Below are positions 17,759 through 25,172 of a DNA stretch of 36,569 bases, in pieces (the stretch's first letter is position 1; each line of letters starts with the position of its first letter). The position numbers and the translations under genes are program-made. A model generated the notes under the pieces. It did not search any database. It was given only the letters and a program-made list of their open reading frames with translations, and was not told where the DNA came from. Source of the DNA: Rhodopirellula sp. (GTDB lineage: Bacteria > Planctomycetota > Planctomycetia > Pirellulales > Thermoguttaceae); NCBI GenBank assembly GCA_012728855.1, contig JAAYEH010000134.1, positions 1-36,569 on the forward strand, in the 5' to 3' direction.

Positions 17759-19108
17759 CTACAGTGCTCGCCGGATCCGCCGCCGCGGCCTGCCGAACAC
17801 TGGCGGTTTCGATTCGGGCGGGGCGGCGTCGTTGGCCGGCGGTTTTGCAAACGCCGTGAACCCCGGCGTCTCTTCGCGCTTCAACAACCGGTCGATCCGC
17901 ACCTCGATCCGCGTCAATTCCGGACCTTCTTCGGGACTCACGAAGGTAAAGGCCACACCCTCGCGTCCCATCCGGCCCGTACGACCGACCCTGTGTACGT
18001 AGTCGTCGCAGAACTGGGGGATGTCGTAGTTGATGATGTGGGAGATTCCGGTCACGTCGATGCCGCGTCCCACGACGTCCGTGGCCACAAGGTGCGTAAG
18101 CTTGCCTTGGCGGAACTGGCCCATCACCCGATCCCGAGTTTGCTGGGGCAGATCGCCGTGGATCGCCGCCACCGACGGAAGCCGCTTGGCCAATCTCTGG
18201 CCCACTTTCTCCGTCCCCCGGCGAGTGCGGCAGAAGATGATCGCCTGTCGGGGCTTCTCCCGCTCCAACAGGTGGAGCAGCAAGTCGAACTTCTTTTCCG
18301 GATCGACCGTGAAGTAGAACTGCTCAATCGTCTCGACATCGAGACGATTCGGCGAAAAATCGAGCTTTTCCGGTTCGCGCATGTACCGCTCCGCCAGGCG
18401 GACCACCGCCGGCGCCAACGTGGCGCTCAACAGCAAAGTCTGCCGCGACTTCGGGCAATGGCGGAGGATCTTCTCGATGTCGGGACGAAAACCGATGTCC
18501 AACATGCGGTCCGCCTCGTCCAACACCACGCAGCGGATGTTGCCCAACAACAACGTTTTTCGCTGCATGTGGTCCAGCACGCGGCCGGGGGTGCCGATCA
18601 CCACGTCCACGCCGCGGCTGAGTTGCTCGGTCTGTTTGCGGATCGGTTTGCCGCCGTAAACCGCGATGATGTCCACCTCGCGCCCTTCGGCCAACTTGAC
18701 AAATTCATCGCGAACCTGGACGGCCAATTCCCGCGTGGGAACCAGCACGATCGTTTGTGGGTCGAAGGAGTCGTCGCCTAGATCGATCCGTTCGAGGATC
18801 GGGATGGCGAACGCGGCCGTTTTACCGGTGCCGGTGTGGGCTTGCGCCATCAGATCGACGCCCGCCAGCGCTCGCGGGATCACGCCAGCTTGCACCGGCG
18901 TCGGCTCAAGATAGGCCGCTGACTTCAGCGCCAGGAGTGTCGTCTCGGTCAGAGGTATGCCGCCGAATCCGAAACCTTCCAAGGATGGTTTCTCACCGGT
19001 TCGCTTCTTGCTTCGTTTCGCCAAAGTGCCTGTCCCCGCTTTCTTGGGCCTTGCCCGAAATCGACTTATCGACAATGCCCCGTCAAGAGAACACGAACCA
19101 CCATCCAC
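17759..19108 (-). CDS. DEAD-box ATP-dependent RNA helicase (RhlE-like)
   Basis: 449 residues with every core motif in order: Q-motif region (FGFGGIPLTETTLLAL...YLEPTPVQ), I AHTGTGKT, Ia PTREL, Ib TPGR, II DEAD, III SAT, V ATDVVGRGID and VI HRVGRTGR. The C-terminal tail is basic and Pro/Arg-rich (GRPRRRIRRAL), which would help bind RNA. It unwinds RNA duplexes in the cytoplasm, probably in ribosome assembly or mRNA turnover. The GTG at 19108 directly follows the TGA of the NRDE gene, implying translational coupling. A TTG inside the basic N-terminal stretch is an alternative start; no ATG lies before the conserved core. Confidence 0.93.
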   Translation of the reverse strand: MDGGSCSLDGALSISRFRARPKKAGTGTLAKRSKKRTGEKPSLEGFGFGGIPLTETTLLALKSAAYLEPTPVQAGVIPRALAGVDLMAQAHTGTGKTAAFAIPILERIDLGDDSFDPQTIVLVPTRELAVQVRDEFVKLAEGREVDIIAVYGGKPIRKQTEQLSRGVDVVIGTPGRVLDHMQRKTLLLGNIRCVVLDEADRMLDIGFRPDIEKILRHCPKSRQTLLLSATLAPAVVRLAERYMREPEKLDFSPNRLDVETIEQFYFTVDPEKKFDLLLHLLEREKPRQAIIFCRTRRGTEKVGQRLAKRLPSVAAIHGDLPQQTRDRVMGQFRQGKLTHLVATDVVGRGIDVTGISHIINYDIPQFCDDYVHRVGRTGRMGREGVAFTFVSPEEGPELTRIEVRIDRLLKREETPGFTAFAKPPANDAAPPESKPPVFGRPRRRIRRAL

Positions 19109-19855
19109 TCACTTTTCCGTCGAAAGCACCTGCCGCAGCAGCGCGGACAGATCATCGTAGGGCGTCTCGGACGGCGGTCCCGGCGCGTATTGGAGAACTG
19201 CGTTTTGAGATTTCTTGGGCAGTGCCAACAGCGTCGACGAAACCGTGCCATAGTCGCCGCCGGTGAATACGATCCCGCGTCGAACCCCGCCGTTGGTAGG
19301 ACGCGAAAAGGTGCGACTGGCAACGGCCAAGAATGCCACAGCGGAATCGAGCTTTTGCAGAGTCAATTGCCGGCGAACCAGTTCCTGGCGTTCGTCGCGA
19401 GGATCGTCCAGATCCCCGTTCGTCAAAACATGCAGTCCGCGGGTGAGATCGATGATTTCGATCGTGTTGCCGCCGTAGACAACCGCCCCACGTTTGGCGT
19501 CGGCACAGACATAGTTCACACCCGCATACTTGCCGGTGGCCAACTCCTTCGCGGCGTGTTCGGCCGCCTCCTTGGCACAGGAGAAGTTGAGCAACTCCCG
19601 ACAGAGCAATCCTCGCGATCGCGGTTCCGGCGGGAGGTGAGCCTTGGGCCGATTGGCGGCGCAGACAAATAGCCCAAACTGGTTCACCCCCATCCATGTC
19701 CCTCCGCCCTTACGGTCGACGCCGCAAATCACCCGCGGCCGGCCCGACTGGATCTTGGGGGCCTGGGTCGGACGGTCGAAGAACTCCTCACGATTGTGCG
19801 CTACCAGGATCGGAGCATCGCGGGCGCTTCGGTATTGAATGGCCAGTACACACAT
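19109..19855 (-). CDS. NRDE (TANGO2) family protein
   Basis: 248 residues. The ATG at 19855 gives the family-typical start MCVLAIQY; a start nine codons further upstream is less likely. Diagnostic motifs are HNREEFFDRPT (the NRDE motif) and GGTWMGVNQFGLF, followed by NYVCAD and LTNGDLDDPR. This Ntn-hydrolase-like family is widespread. The eukaryotic member TANGO2 is linked to Golgi organisation and haem or lipid handling, and the bacterial role is not settled. It is the upstream gene of a pair with the DEAD-box helicase, whose GTG follows directly after this stop. Confidence 0.9.
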   Translation of the reverse strand: MCVLAIQYRSARDAPILVAHNREEFFDRPTQAPKIQSGRPRVICGVDRKGGGTWMGVNQFGLFVCAANRPKAHLPPEPRSRGLLCRELLNFSCAKEAAEHAAKELATGKYAGVNYVCADAKRGAVVYGGNTIEIIDLTRGLHVLTNGDLDDPRDERQELVRRQLTLQKLDSAVAFLAVASRTFSRPTNGGVRRGIVFTGGDYGTVSSTLLALPKKSQNAVLQYAPGPPSETPYDDLSALLRQVLSTEK

Positions 19856-20392
19856 AGGTCGATGCCGGGCGACACACCACACCGCACTGCTTCTTGCCCC
19901 GCTCGCAGTGCAGGTTAGGGTCTTATCTGCAACTCCTCCATTGACGAAGAACCGATTTCCCTAATCCGCTAACTTATCCGGTCCGACTGCGGAATTGCAC
20001 CCCCCTAACAGCGTATTATTCCATAGAAAAACTCGGGTTATAACTGAACCACCCGATATGGAACGAAACCCCCAGGCCCCGGCACAAGCATCGCTCGCAA
20101 GCGATTCTGGCGGAAACCAGACGTTCCCTCAGGCAACCAACCAAAGCTCAATCGCGAACAGCCGGGCTTGAGAAAACTCCAGAAAACCCGTACGCTTCAT
20201 GCTTACACACGCGGCGCATCATGCCGGCAGAGCCAGGCAGACTTGCCTGGGCAGGCTGTGCCGGGACGGCGACAAGGGGCATCGTCAAAGAAACCAGAAC
20301 CGGCCCGAAGTCATCCGTCCGAATGGAATTATGCAGCCCATCCTGGCGGGCTGACCGCCGCTTTTCTTGAACCGTGTCCGAGCCGAGGGACC
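19856..20392. other. 537-base divergent intergenic region
   Basis: Lies between the NRDE gene (minus) and the ketoacyl synthase gene (plus), and is more AT-rich around 19930-20060 than its flanks. It contains short palindromes (ATCGCT...AGCGAT near 20090) and the strong hairpin at 20224-20264. The ketoacyl synthase frame stays open back to 20168 but shows no conserved residues before 20393. I see no gene. Confidence 0.6.
20224..20264 (+). promoter_or_regulatory. Strong leader hairpin upstream of ketoacyl synthase gene
   Basis: CCGGCA...TGCCGG, AGCC...GGCT and AGGCA...TGCCT nest into one 41-base stem-loop with a four-base loop. It lies about 130 bases upstream of the start codon and could be a leader attenuator or an operator. 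No known riboswitch was recognised. Confidence 0.45.
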
Positions 20393-21433
20393 ATGAGCAG
20401 CGAGATTTCCGCACCGAAAGAAGCCGCGGCTTCCACCGCGCGTTCGCGGCTGGGACATTTGATGGGGGTTCAAGTCGTAGGCGTAGGCAGCTTCGTGCCG
20501 GAAAATCTCGTTCGCAACGACGACCTCGCTCGGCTGGGTTACGACGCTGACTGGATTGTGCAACGGACCGGCATCCTCGAGCGCCGCCACGCGCTGCCGG
20601 AAATCGCCACTGGCGACCTCGCCGTCGAGGCAGCCAGGCGGTGCATTGAAAACGCCAACGTCGACCCGCAGGATATCGACCTGGTGCTGCTGGGCACTTT
20701 CACGCCGGACATGCCTCTGCCCGCCACCTCCACGCTGGTCCAGGATCGTCTCGGCCTCCGCGCGCCAGCGCTGGATCTTCAGGCGGCTTGCGCCAGTTTC
20801 ATCTTCGCCATGCTCACCGGCATGCAATACGTTGCCACCGGTTGCAGCCGGCTGGTTCTGGTGATTGGCGCCGACTGCAACTCGCGGGTCGTCAACCCGG
20901 CTGATCAGCGGACCTACCCGATCTTCGGCGACGGCGCCGGGGCCGTCTTGCTCGCGCCGGGCTCTGCGGAGCAGGGGTTGCTTGGCTTCGCCATCGGGGC
21001 TGACGGCTCGGGCACCAACCTGCTATGCCGCAAGATGGGCGGTTCGCGAATGCCGTTCAACTACAATCCGTCCAGCAACGGACTGCATTACATGTACATG
21101 GACGGCCGAGCGATCTTCAAGTGGGCGATCAACATGCTCCGGGAGACCACCGCCGACGTGCTGCAATACGCGGGCATGACGATGGACGACGTCGATCTGG
21201 CCATCTTCCACCAGGCGAACATGCGGATCATTAATTCGGCGGTAAAAGACCTGGGGATCGACCCGGCCAAAGTCTTCAATAACCTCCAACGCTACGGCAA
21301 CACATCGTCGGGCAGCATTCCCCTGGCGCTCGACGAAGCCTACCGCCAAGGGCGGATCGATCGCGGCAACCATATTCTTTTCAGTGGTTTTGGCGCCGGC
21401 CTCGCCTGGGGCACCGTTCTGATGCGCTGGTAG
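20393..21433 (+). CDS. fabH: 3-oxoacyl-ACP synthase III (KAS III / FabH family)
   Basis: 346 residues from the ATG at 20393 behind GAGGGA. The Cys-His-Asn triad is complete: C133 in LDLQAACASF, H273 in IFHQANMRI and N303 in YGNTSSGS. GDGAGAVLL and the C-terminal GFGAGLAWGTVL are also standard. The family condenses acetyl-CoA or another acyl-CoA with malonyl-ACP to start fatty acid synthesis; relatives make lipid or secondary-metabolite starters. About 20 residues before VQVVGVGSFVPE are extra compared with typical FabH. No other fatty acid synthesis gene is adjacent, so a specialised role is possible. A nested palindrome follows the stop. Confidence 0.9.
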   Translation: MSSEISAPKEAAASTARSRLGHLMGVQVVGVGSFVPENLVRNDDLARLGYDADWIVQRTGILERRHALPEIATGDLAVEAARRCIENANVDPQDIDLVLLGTFTPDMPLPATSTLVQDRLGLRAPALDLQAACASFIFAMLTGMQYVATGCSRLVLVIGADCNSRVVNPADQRTYPIFGDGAGAVLLAPGSAEQGLLGFAIGADGSGTNLLCRKMGGSRMPFNYNPSSNGLHYMYMDGRAIFKWAINMLRETTADVLQYAGMTMDDVDLAIFHQANMRIINSAVKDLGIDPAKVFNNLQRYGNTSSGSIPLALDEAYRQGRIDRGNHILFSGFGAGLAWGTVLMRW

Positions 21434-21640
21434 ATTCCGCTTGCCGAGCGGAACCCGTGCGGTCGGCGGAACTTAGAGGCATGAACCAACCCCGGGCCGA
21501 GCGGCGATCAGCAGCCCGGCTGCTCTCGATCGGCCGCTGCAATTCCCGCATCGCAGTTGATGGTAGCAGCCGGGCTGCTTGCTTGCGGCACTTTGGTAAG
21601 GGCCGCTTAGCTGGCACGATCCCGCTCGGCAAGCGGGATC
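21433..21640. repeat. Nested long inverted repeat
   Basis: The outer arms are GATTCCGCTTGCCGAGCGGA and its near reverse complement ending at 21640 (CCCGCTCGGCAAGCGGGATC). Inside lie two self-palindromic blocks, AGCAGCCCGGCTGCT (21510-21524) and AGCAGCCGGGCTGCT (21565-21579). It starts at the stop codon of the ketoacyl synthase gene and fills much of the 366-base gap before the sulfatase. I see no gene inside. Confidence 0.75.
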
Positions 21641-21799
21641 GACAAGGCAGTTGCTCGCCAACCGTGCGCCCGAATAGAATGGTGATCGGCGAACGCTGCA
21701 TTTTTGCCCGTGCGCTGGCTGCCCACCGATCGCGGATTCCGGCCAATATCGTGCGGTTTACCTACACACATTCCCCTCACCCCTTCCGGCGTCAACTCC

Positions 21800-23458
21800 A
21801 TGAAACCCGTACTACTCGCCCCCGTCCTTCTGCTGCTGGCCCCCATCGCCCCGGCCGCAGCCGCCGACCAACCGAACGTCCTCTTGATCTGCGTCGACGA
21901 CCTGAAGCCGTTGCTCGGCTGCTACGGGGTTCCGGTTGTCCAATCGCCCAATATCGACCGGCTTGCGTCGCGTGGTGTGTTATTCGAGCGAGCCTACTGC
22001 AACCAGGCGGTTTGCGCTCCGTCGCGCAATGCCCTGATGACCGGTCTCCGCCCGCAAACCATCGGCATTTACGACCTGGCCACCAATTTCCGCAGAGCCG
22101 TCCCTGATGCCGTTACCGTGGCGCAGTATTTCAAACAGCACGGCTATTGCACGGAGGCGATGGGCAAGATCATGCACGTCGGTCATGGCAATTTCGAGGA
22201 CGAGGCATCGTGGTCGATACCGCACTGGAAGCCAAGAGTCGGCAGTTACCAGCTCCCCGAGAGCACCGCAACGACGCGGCCTGCCCGTGTCGGCGGTCCG
22301 CGCGGTGCCGCCACCGAATGCGCCGACGTGCCCGACAACGCCTACGCCGACGGTCTGATCGCCGAGGAGGCGATCTCGCGGCTGCAGGCGGCTGGCAAGA
22401 AGCCCGCCGTGCCGTTCTTTATCGCGGTCGGTTTCCTCAAGCCGCACTTGCCGTTTGTCGCGCCCAAGAAGTATTGGGATCTGTACCGCGGCGCATCGCT
22501 GGCAACGCCGCCGTTGCAGAGCCCGCCGGAAGGTGCGCCGGAGTTTGCCCCGACCACCTGGGGCGAACTGCGCCAGTACAGCGACATGCCCGAACTCGGC
22601 CCGCTCAGCCGGGACGAACAACGGCGACTCATACACGGCTACCATGCCGCGGTGAGCTACATGGACGCTCAACTCGGCCGCGTCCTCGATGCTCTGGATC
22701 AGAACGGACTGGCCCAGAACACGATCATCGTGCTCTGGGGCGACCACGGCTGGCATCTGGGCGACCATGGCATGTGGTGCAAACATACCAACTACGAACA
22801 GGCCGCCCGCATCCCCTTGGTCGTTGTCGCTCCAGGCTTGGCGAAAACCGGCGCGACGACCGGCGCGATGGCGGAGACGGTCGACATCTACCCAACCCTT
22901 TGCGAACTGGCCGGCCTGCCGGCGCCCGAGGGGCTCGACGGCGCGAGCCTCGTCCCGGTATTGAAGTCCCCGAGCGCCGCGGCAAAGAACGCCGTTTTCC
23001 ACGCCTATCCACGCAGCAAGATGATGGGCCGCGCCGTCCGCACGGCCCGTTACCGGCTCGTTCAATGGAAGGAAATCGGCGAGCCGGCCGACACCGCGGT
23101 GCTCGAGCTTTACGACTACCAGACCGATCCCGAGGAGACGAAGAATTTCGCCGCCGACAAACCCGAGGTGGTCGCCGAGCTTCTCGCCCTCCTCGCTCAG
23201 CAACCGGAAGCCAAACCGCAGGTCCGTTCCGGCGCGCAGCCGGGCGCAAAGAAATCCGGCGCGAATCCGAAGCAGGACCGCGCGGCGATGTTCGATAAAC
23301 GCGACAAGGACGGCGACGGCAAACTCACACGCGAGGAGTTTCTTACCGGCCAGCCCGACCCTGCCGAAGCACCCAAGCGGTTCATCGCGTTCGATTCCGA
23401 CAAAGACGGATCGGTCAATCGCGAGGAATTTATTACTGCCGGGAGGGCCAAGAAGTAG
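21800..23458 (+). CDS. Secreted sulfatase (iduronate-2-sulfatase-like, S1 family) with C-terminal EF-hands
   Basis: 552 residues. The ATG at 21800 gives a clean signal peptide (PAAAADQPN). Metal ligands start in ICVDDLKPLLGCYG. VCAPSRNALMTG holds C72, the cysteine normally converted to formylglycine. GDHGWHLGDHGMWCKHTNYEQAARIPLVV is the second metal and sulfate region, in the arrangement of iduronate-2-sulfatase-like enzymes. After about residue 490 come two EF-hand loops, DKDGDGKLTREEF and DSDKDGSVNREEF, an uncommon appendage suggesting calcium binding. It should hydrolyse sulfate esters of a glycan or glycolipid outside the cytoplasm. It is the first gene of a plus-strand run with the ceramidase-like, GH123-like and sulfotransferase genes. 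Confidence 0.9.
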   Translation: MKPVLLAPVLLLLAPIAPAAAADQPNVLLICVDDLKPLLGCYGVPVVQSPNIDRLASRGVLFERAYCNQAVCAPSRNALMTGLRPQTIGIYDLATNFRRAVPDAVTVAQYFKQHGYCTEAMGKIMHVGHGNFEDEASWSIPHWKPRVGSYQLPESTATTRPARVGGPRGAATECADVPDNAYADGLIAEEAISRLQAAGKKPAVPFFIAVGFLKPHLPFVAPKKYWDLYRGASLATPPLQSPPEGAPEFAPTTWGELRQYSDMPELGPLSRDEQRRLIHGYHAAVSYMDAQLGRVLDALDQNGLAQNTIIVLWGDHGWHLGDHGMWCKHTNYEQAARIPLVVVAPGLAKTGATTGAMAETVDIYPTLCELAGLPAPEGLDGASLVPVLKSPSAAAKNAVFHAYPRSKMMGRAVRTARYRLVQWKEIGEPADTAVLELYDYQTDPEETKNFAADKPEVVAELLALLAQQPEAKPQVRSGAQPGAKKSGANPKQDRAAMFDKRDKDGDGKLTREEFLTGQPDPAEAPKRFIAFDSDKDGSVNREEFITAGRAKK

Positions 23459-23549
23459 CGCCTTTGCCCGTAACTTCAACGCGCCGTGCCGGCATGTTTG
23501 GCTCGTTTGATTGCGGATCAGTTGCGCAAAAACCAAGAGGTCGATCGAT

Positions 23550-25139
23550 ATGGCAAGACAACCGAACCGGCGCGAGATGCTTCAGGCAGCGGGCGGCATG
23601 GCGGCCGTCGCGTGGTCGGGTTCCCTGGTGGCCGTCGCGAAGGATGCGTCGGAAAATGCACGCAGAGAGCGGCCTCGCCTCCGCGCGGCGTCGGTCGAGT
23701 TCGCCGTCCATGTCGAGGCGGGCGGCCCGAGCGCCTATACCGGTCGATTCACCGATGCCAAGGTCCGCAAGGTGGCTGGTCCGCTGAAAGGCGTCGTCAG
23801 CTTGTTCGACGACGGCGCCAAGCGGCTGTGCCTTGTTACCACTGACTTCAACCCGATGCTCTCCGCCAACACCAGCGCCGCGCTCCGCCGCGGCGTGGCG
23901 GCGGAGTTGAACTTGTCCGTGGCGAATGTGCTGCTATTCAGTTCGCACAACCACAGCGATACGGCACTCTCGACCAGCACCGTGGAGACCTATCTGCCAG
24001 TTGACGACGTACCCGAGCCCGACTGGACGCCGGTCGGCCGCGAACTGCTCGACCAATGCCGCAGCCATGCGCGGCGTCTGCCCGAAATGCTCCAGCCGGT
24101 TACCGTCTGGTGGGCGGAAGGAAGCGAGGGTCGGATTACCTACAACCGCAAGGGCCGCCGCGCCGACGGATCGACGTACCTGATGCGAGAAGAGGATCGC
24201 GATCTGATCGGCGTCGACTTCAACGGCGATATCGACCGACAGGCGCCCATCGTCGTGCTGAAGAACGAACAGGGCAACACGGTAGCCGCTCTGGCGCAGT
24301 TCACCGGACATCCGGTCACCTGCTATCACCCGGAACGGCCGGTCGTCTTCGGCGACTGGCCCCGCGTGGCCTGCGACCTGGTAGCGAAGCATTTGGATCC
24401 ATCGGGCAAAGTGCCGGTCGCATTCTTGCAGGGCTGCGCAGGCGATGTGAATTCGAAGGGGATGTTCCGCGGCGGAGTGGAGGACTCGATCCGCTTCGGA
24501 CGCATGCTGGCCGGGAGCTACATTGCGGCCCTGGAGAACCTCAAGCCGTCCGGTCGCGATGGTTTCGACTATGCGGTGGAAAAGGTCGGCGTGCCCCTGG
24601 CGCCGCTGCCGCCGGCGGACGTGTTGCGGGCCGAGATTGCCGAAATGGAGGATTTCATTCGCCGAGGGGCCGCGGGCGACGAGGCCACGCTTCACTGCGT
24701 CGGCCTGAACTTCCCTACCGAACTGACTCCCTCCTACCGCGGCAAGCTCGTCGAGGCCATTCTGCCTTGGAGCCAGTGGGCGCTTGCATTGCATGAGACC
24801 GGCGGAGCGAGCAAGGTGCCCGAGTTGTTCGAGGTGGAAATCTACGTCATCCGCATCGGCGACGTGGGGATCGTTGGTATGCCGTTCGAGCCGTTCCAAG
24901 GAATTGGGCGGCAGATTCGCGCCGGCTCGCCGCTGCCGCTGGTGATCCCCTGCGGCTATACGAACAACCGTTACGGCTACCTGACCGACGGACCCAACAC
25001 GGGCGACCGCGAGTACATGAGCGCGTTCTACCGCTATACGAAGTTCCGCCCGCCTTACAAGAAACCGGCCGGCGACGTTCTCGCCCAGCGGGCCATACAA
25101 GTCTTGCGCCGTTTTCTCGGGAAAACGGATGACGCGTGA
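23550..25139 (+). CDS. Neutral/alkaline non-lysosomal ceramidase-like protein, Tat-exported
   Basis: 529 residues from the ATG at 23550. The N-terminus NRREMLQAAGG with a hydrophobic run is a twin-arginine signal. The body matches the N-terminal domain of neutral ceramidases: SSHNHSD (H133, H135) and FTGHPVT (H254) supply likely zinc ligands, and FLQGCAGDVN is the conserved nucleophile loop. Canonical ceramidases have GDVSPN there with a catalytic Ser; here the aligned residue is N301 (GDVNSK). The C-terminal Ig-like ceramidase domain is also absent. Cleavage of a ceramide amide is therefore doubtful, and many planctomycete relatives share this state. It starts 91 bases after the sulfatase and 33 bases before the GH123-like gene, so operonic. 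Confidence 0.8.
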   Translation: MARQPNRREMLQAAGGMAAVAWSGSLVAVAKDASENARRERPRLRAASVEFAVHVEAGGPSAYTGRFTDAKVRKVAGPLKGVVSLFDDGAKRLCLVTTDFNPMLSANTSAALRRGVAAELNLSVANVLLFSSHNHSDTALSTSTVETYLPVDDVPEPDWTPVGRELLDQCRSHARRLPEMLQPVTVWWAEGSEGRITYNRKGRRADGSTYLMREEDRDLIGVDFNGDIDRQAPIVVLKNEQGNTVAALAQFTGHPVTCYHPERPVVFGDWPRVACDLVAKHLDPSGKVPVAFLQGCAGDVNSKGMFRGGVEDSIRFGRMLAGSYIAALENLKPSGRDGFDYAVEKVGVPLAPLPPADVLRAEIAEMEDFIRRGAAGDEATLHCVGLNFPTELTPSYRGKLVEAILPWSQWALALHETGGASKVPELFEVEIYVIRIGDVGIVGMPFEPFQGIGRQIRAGSPLPLVIPCGYTNNRYGYLTDGPNTGDREYMSAFYRYTKFRPPYKKPAGDVLAQRAIQVLRRFLGKTDDA

Positions 25140-25172
25140 CGGCTGCTTCGATTTGTCAGAAGGAGAGTGAAA

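Noticed and set aside
20168..20392. 75-codon upstream extension of the ketoacyl synthase
   Set aside because: Crosses a strong hairpin, has no conserved residues, and a good ATG with GAGGGA lies at 20393.
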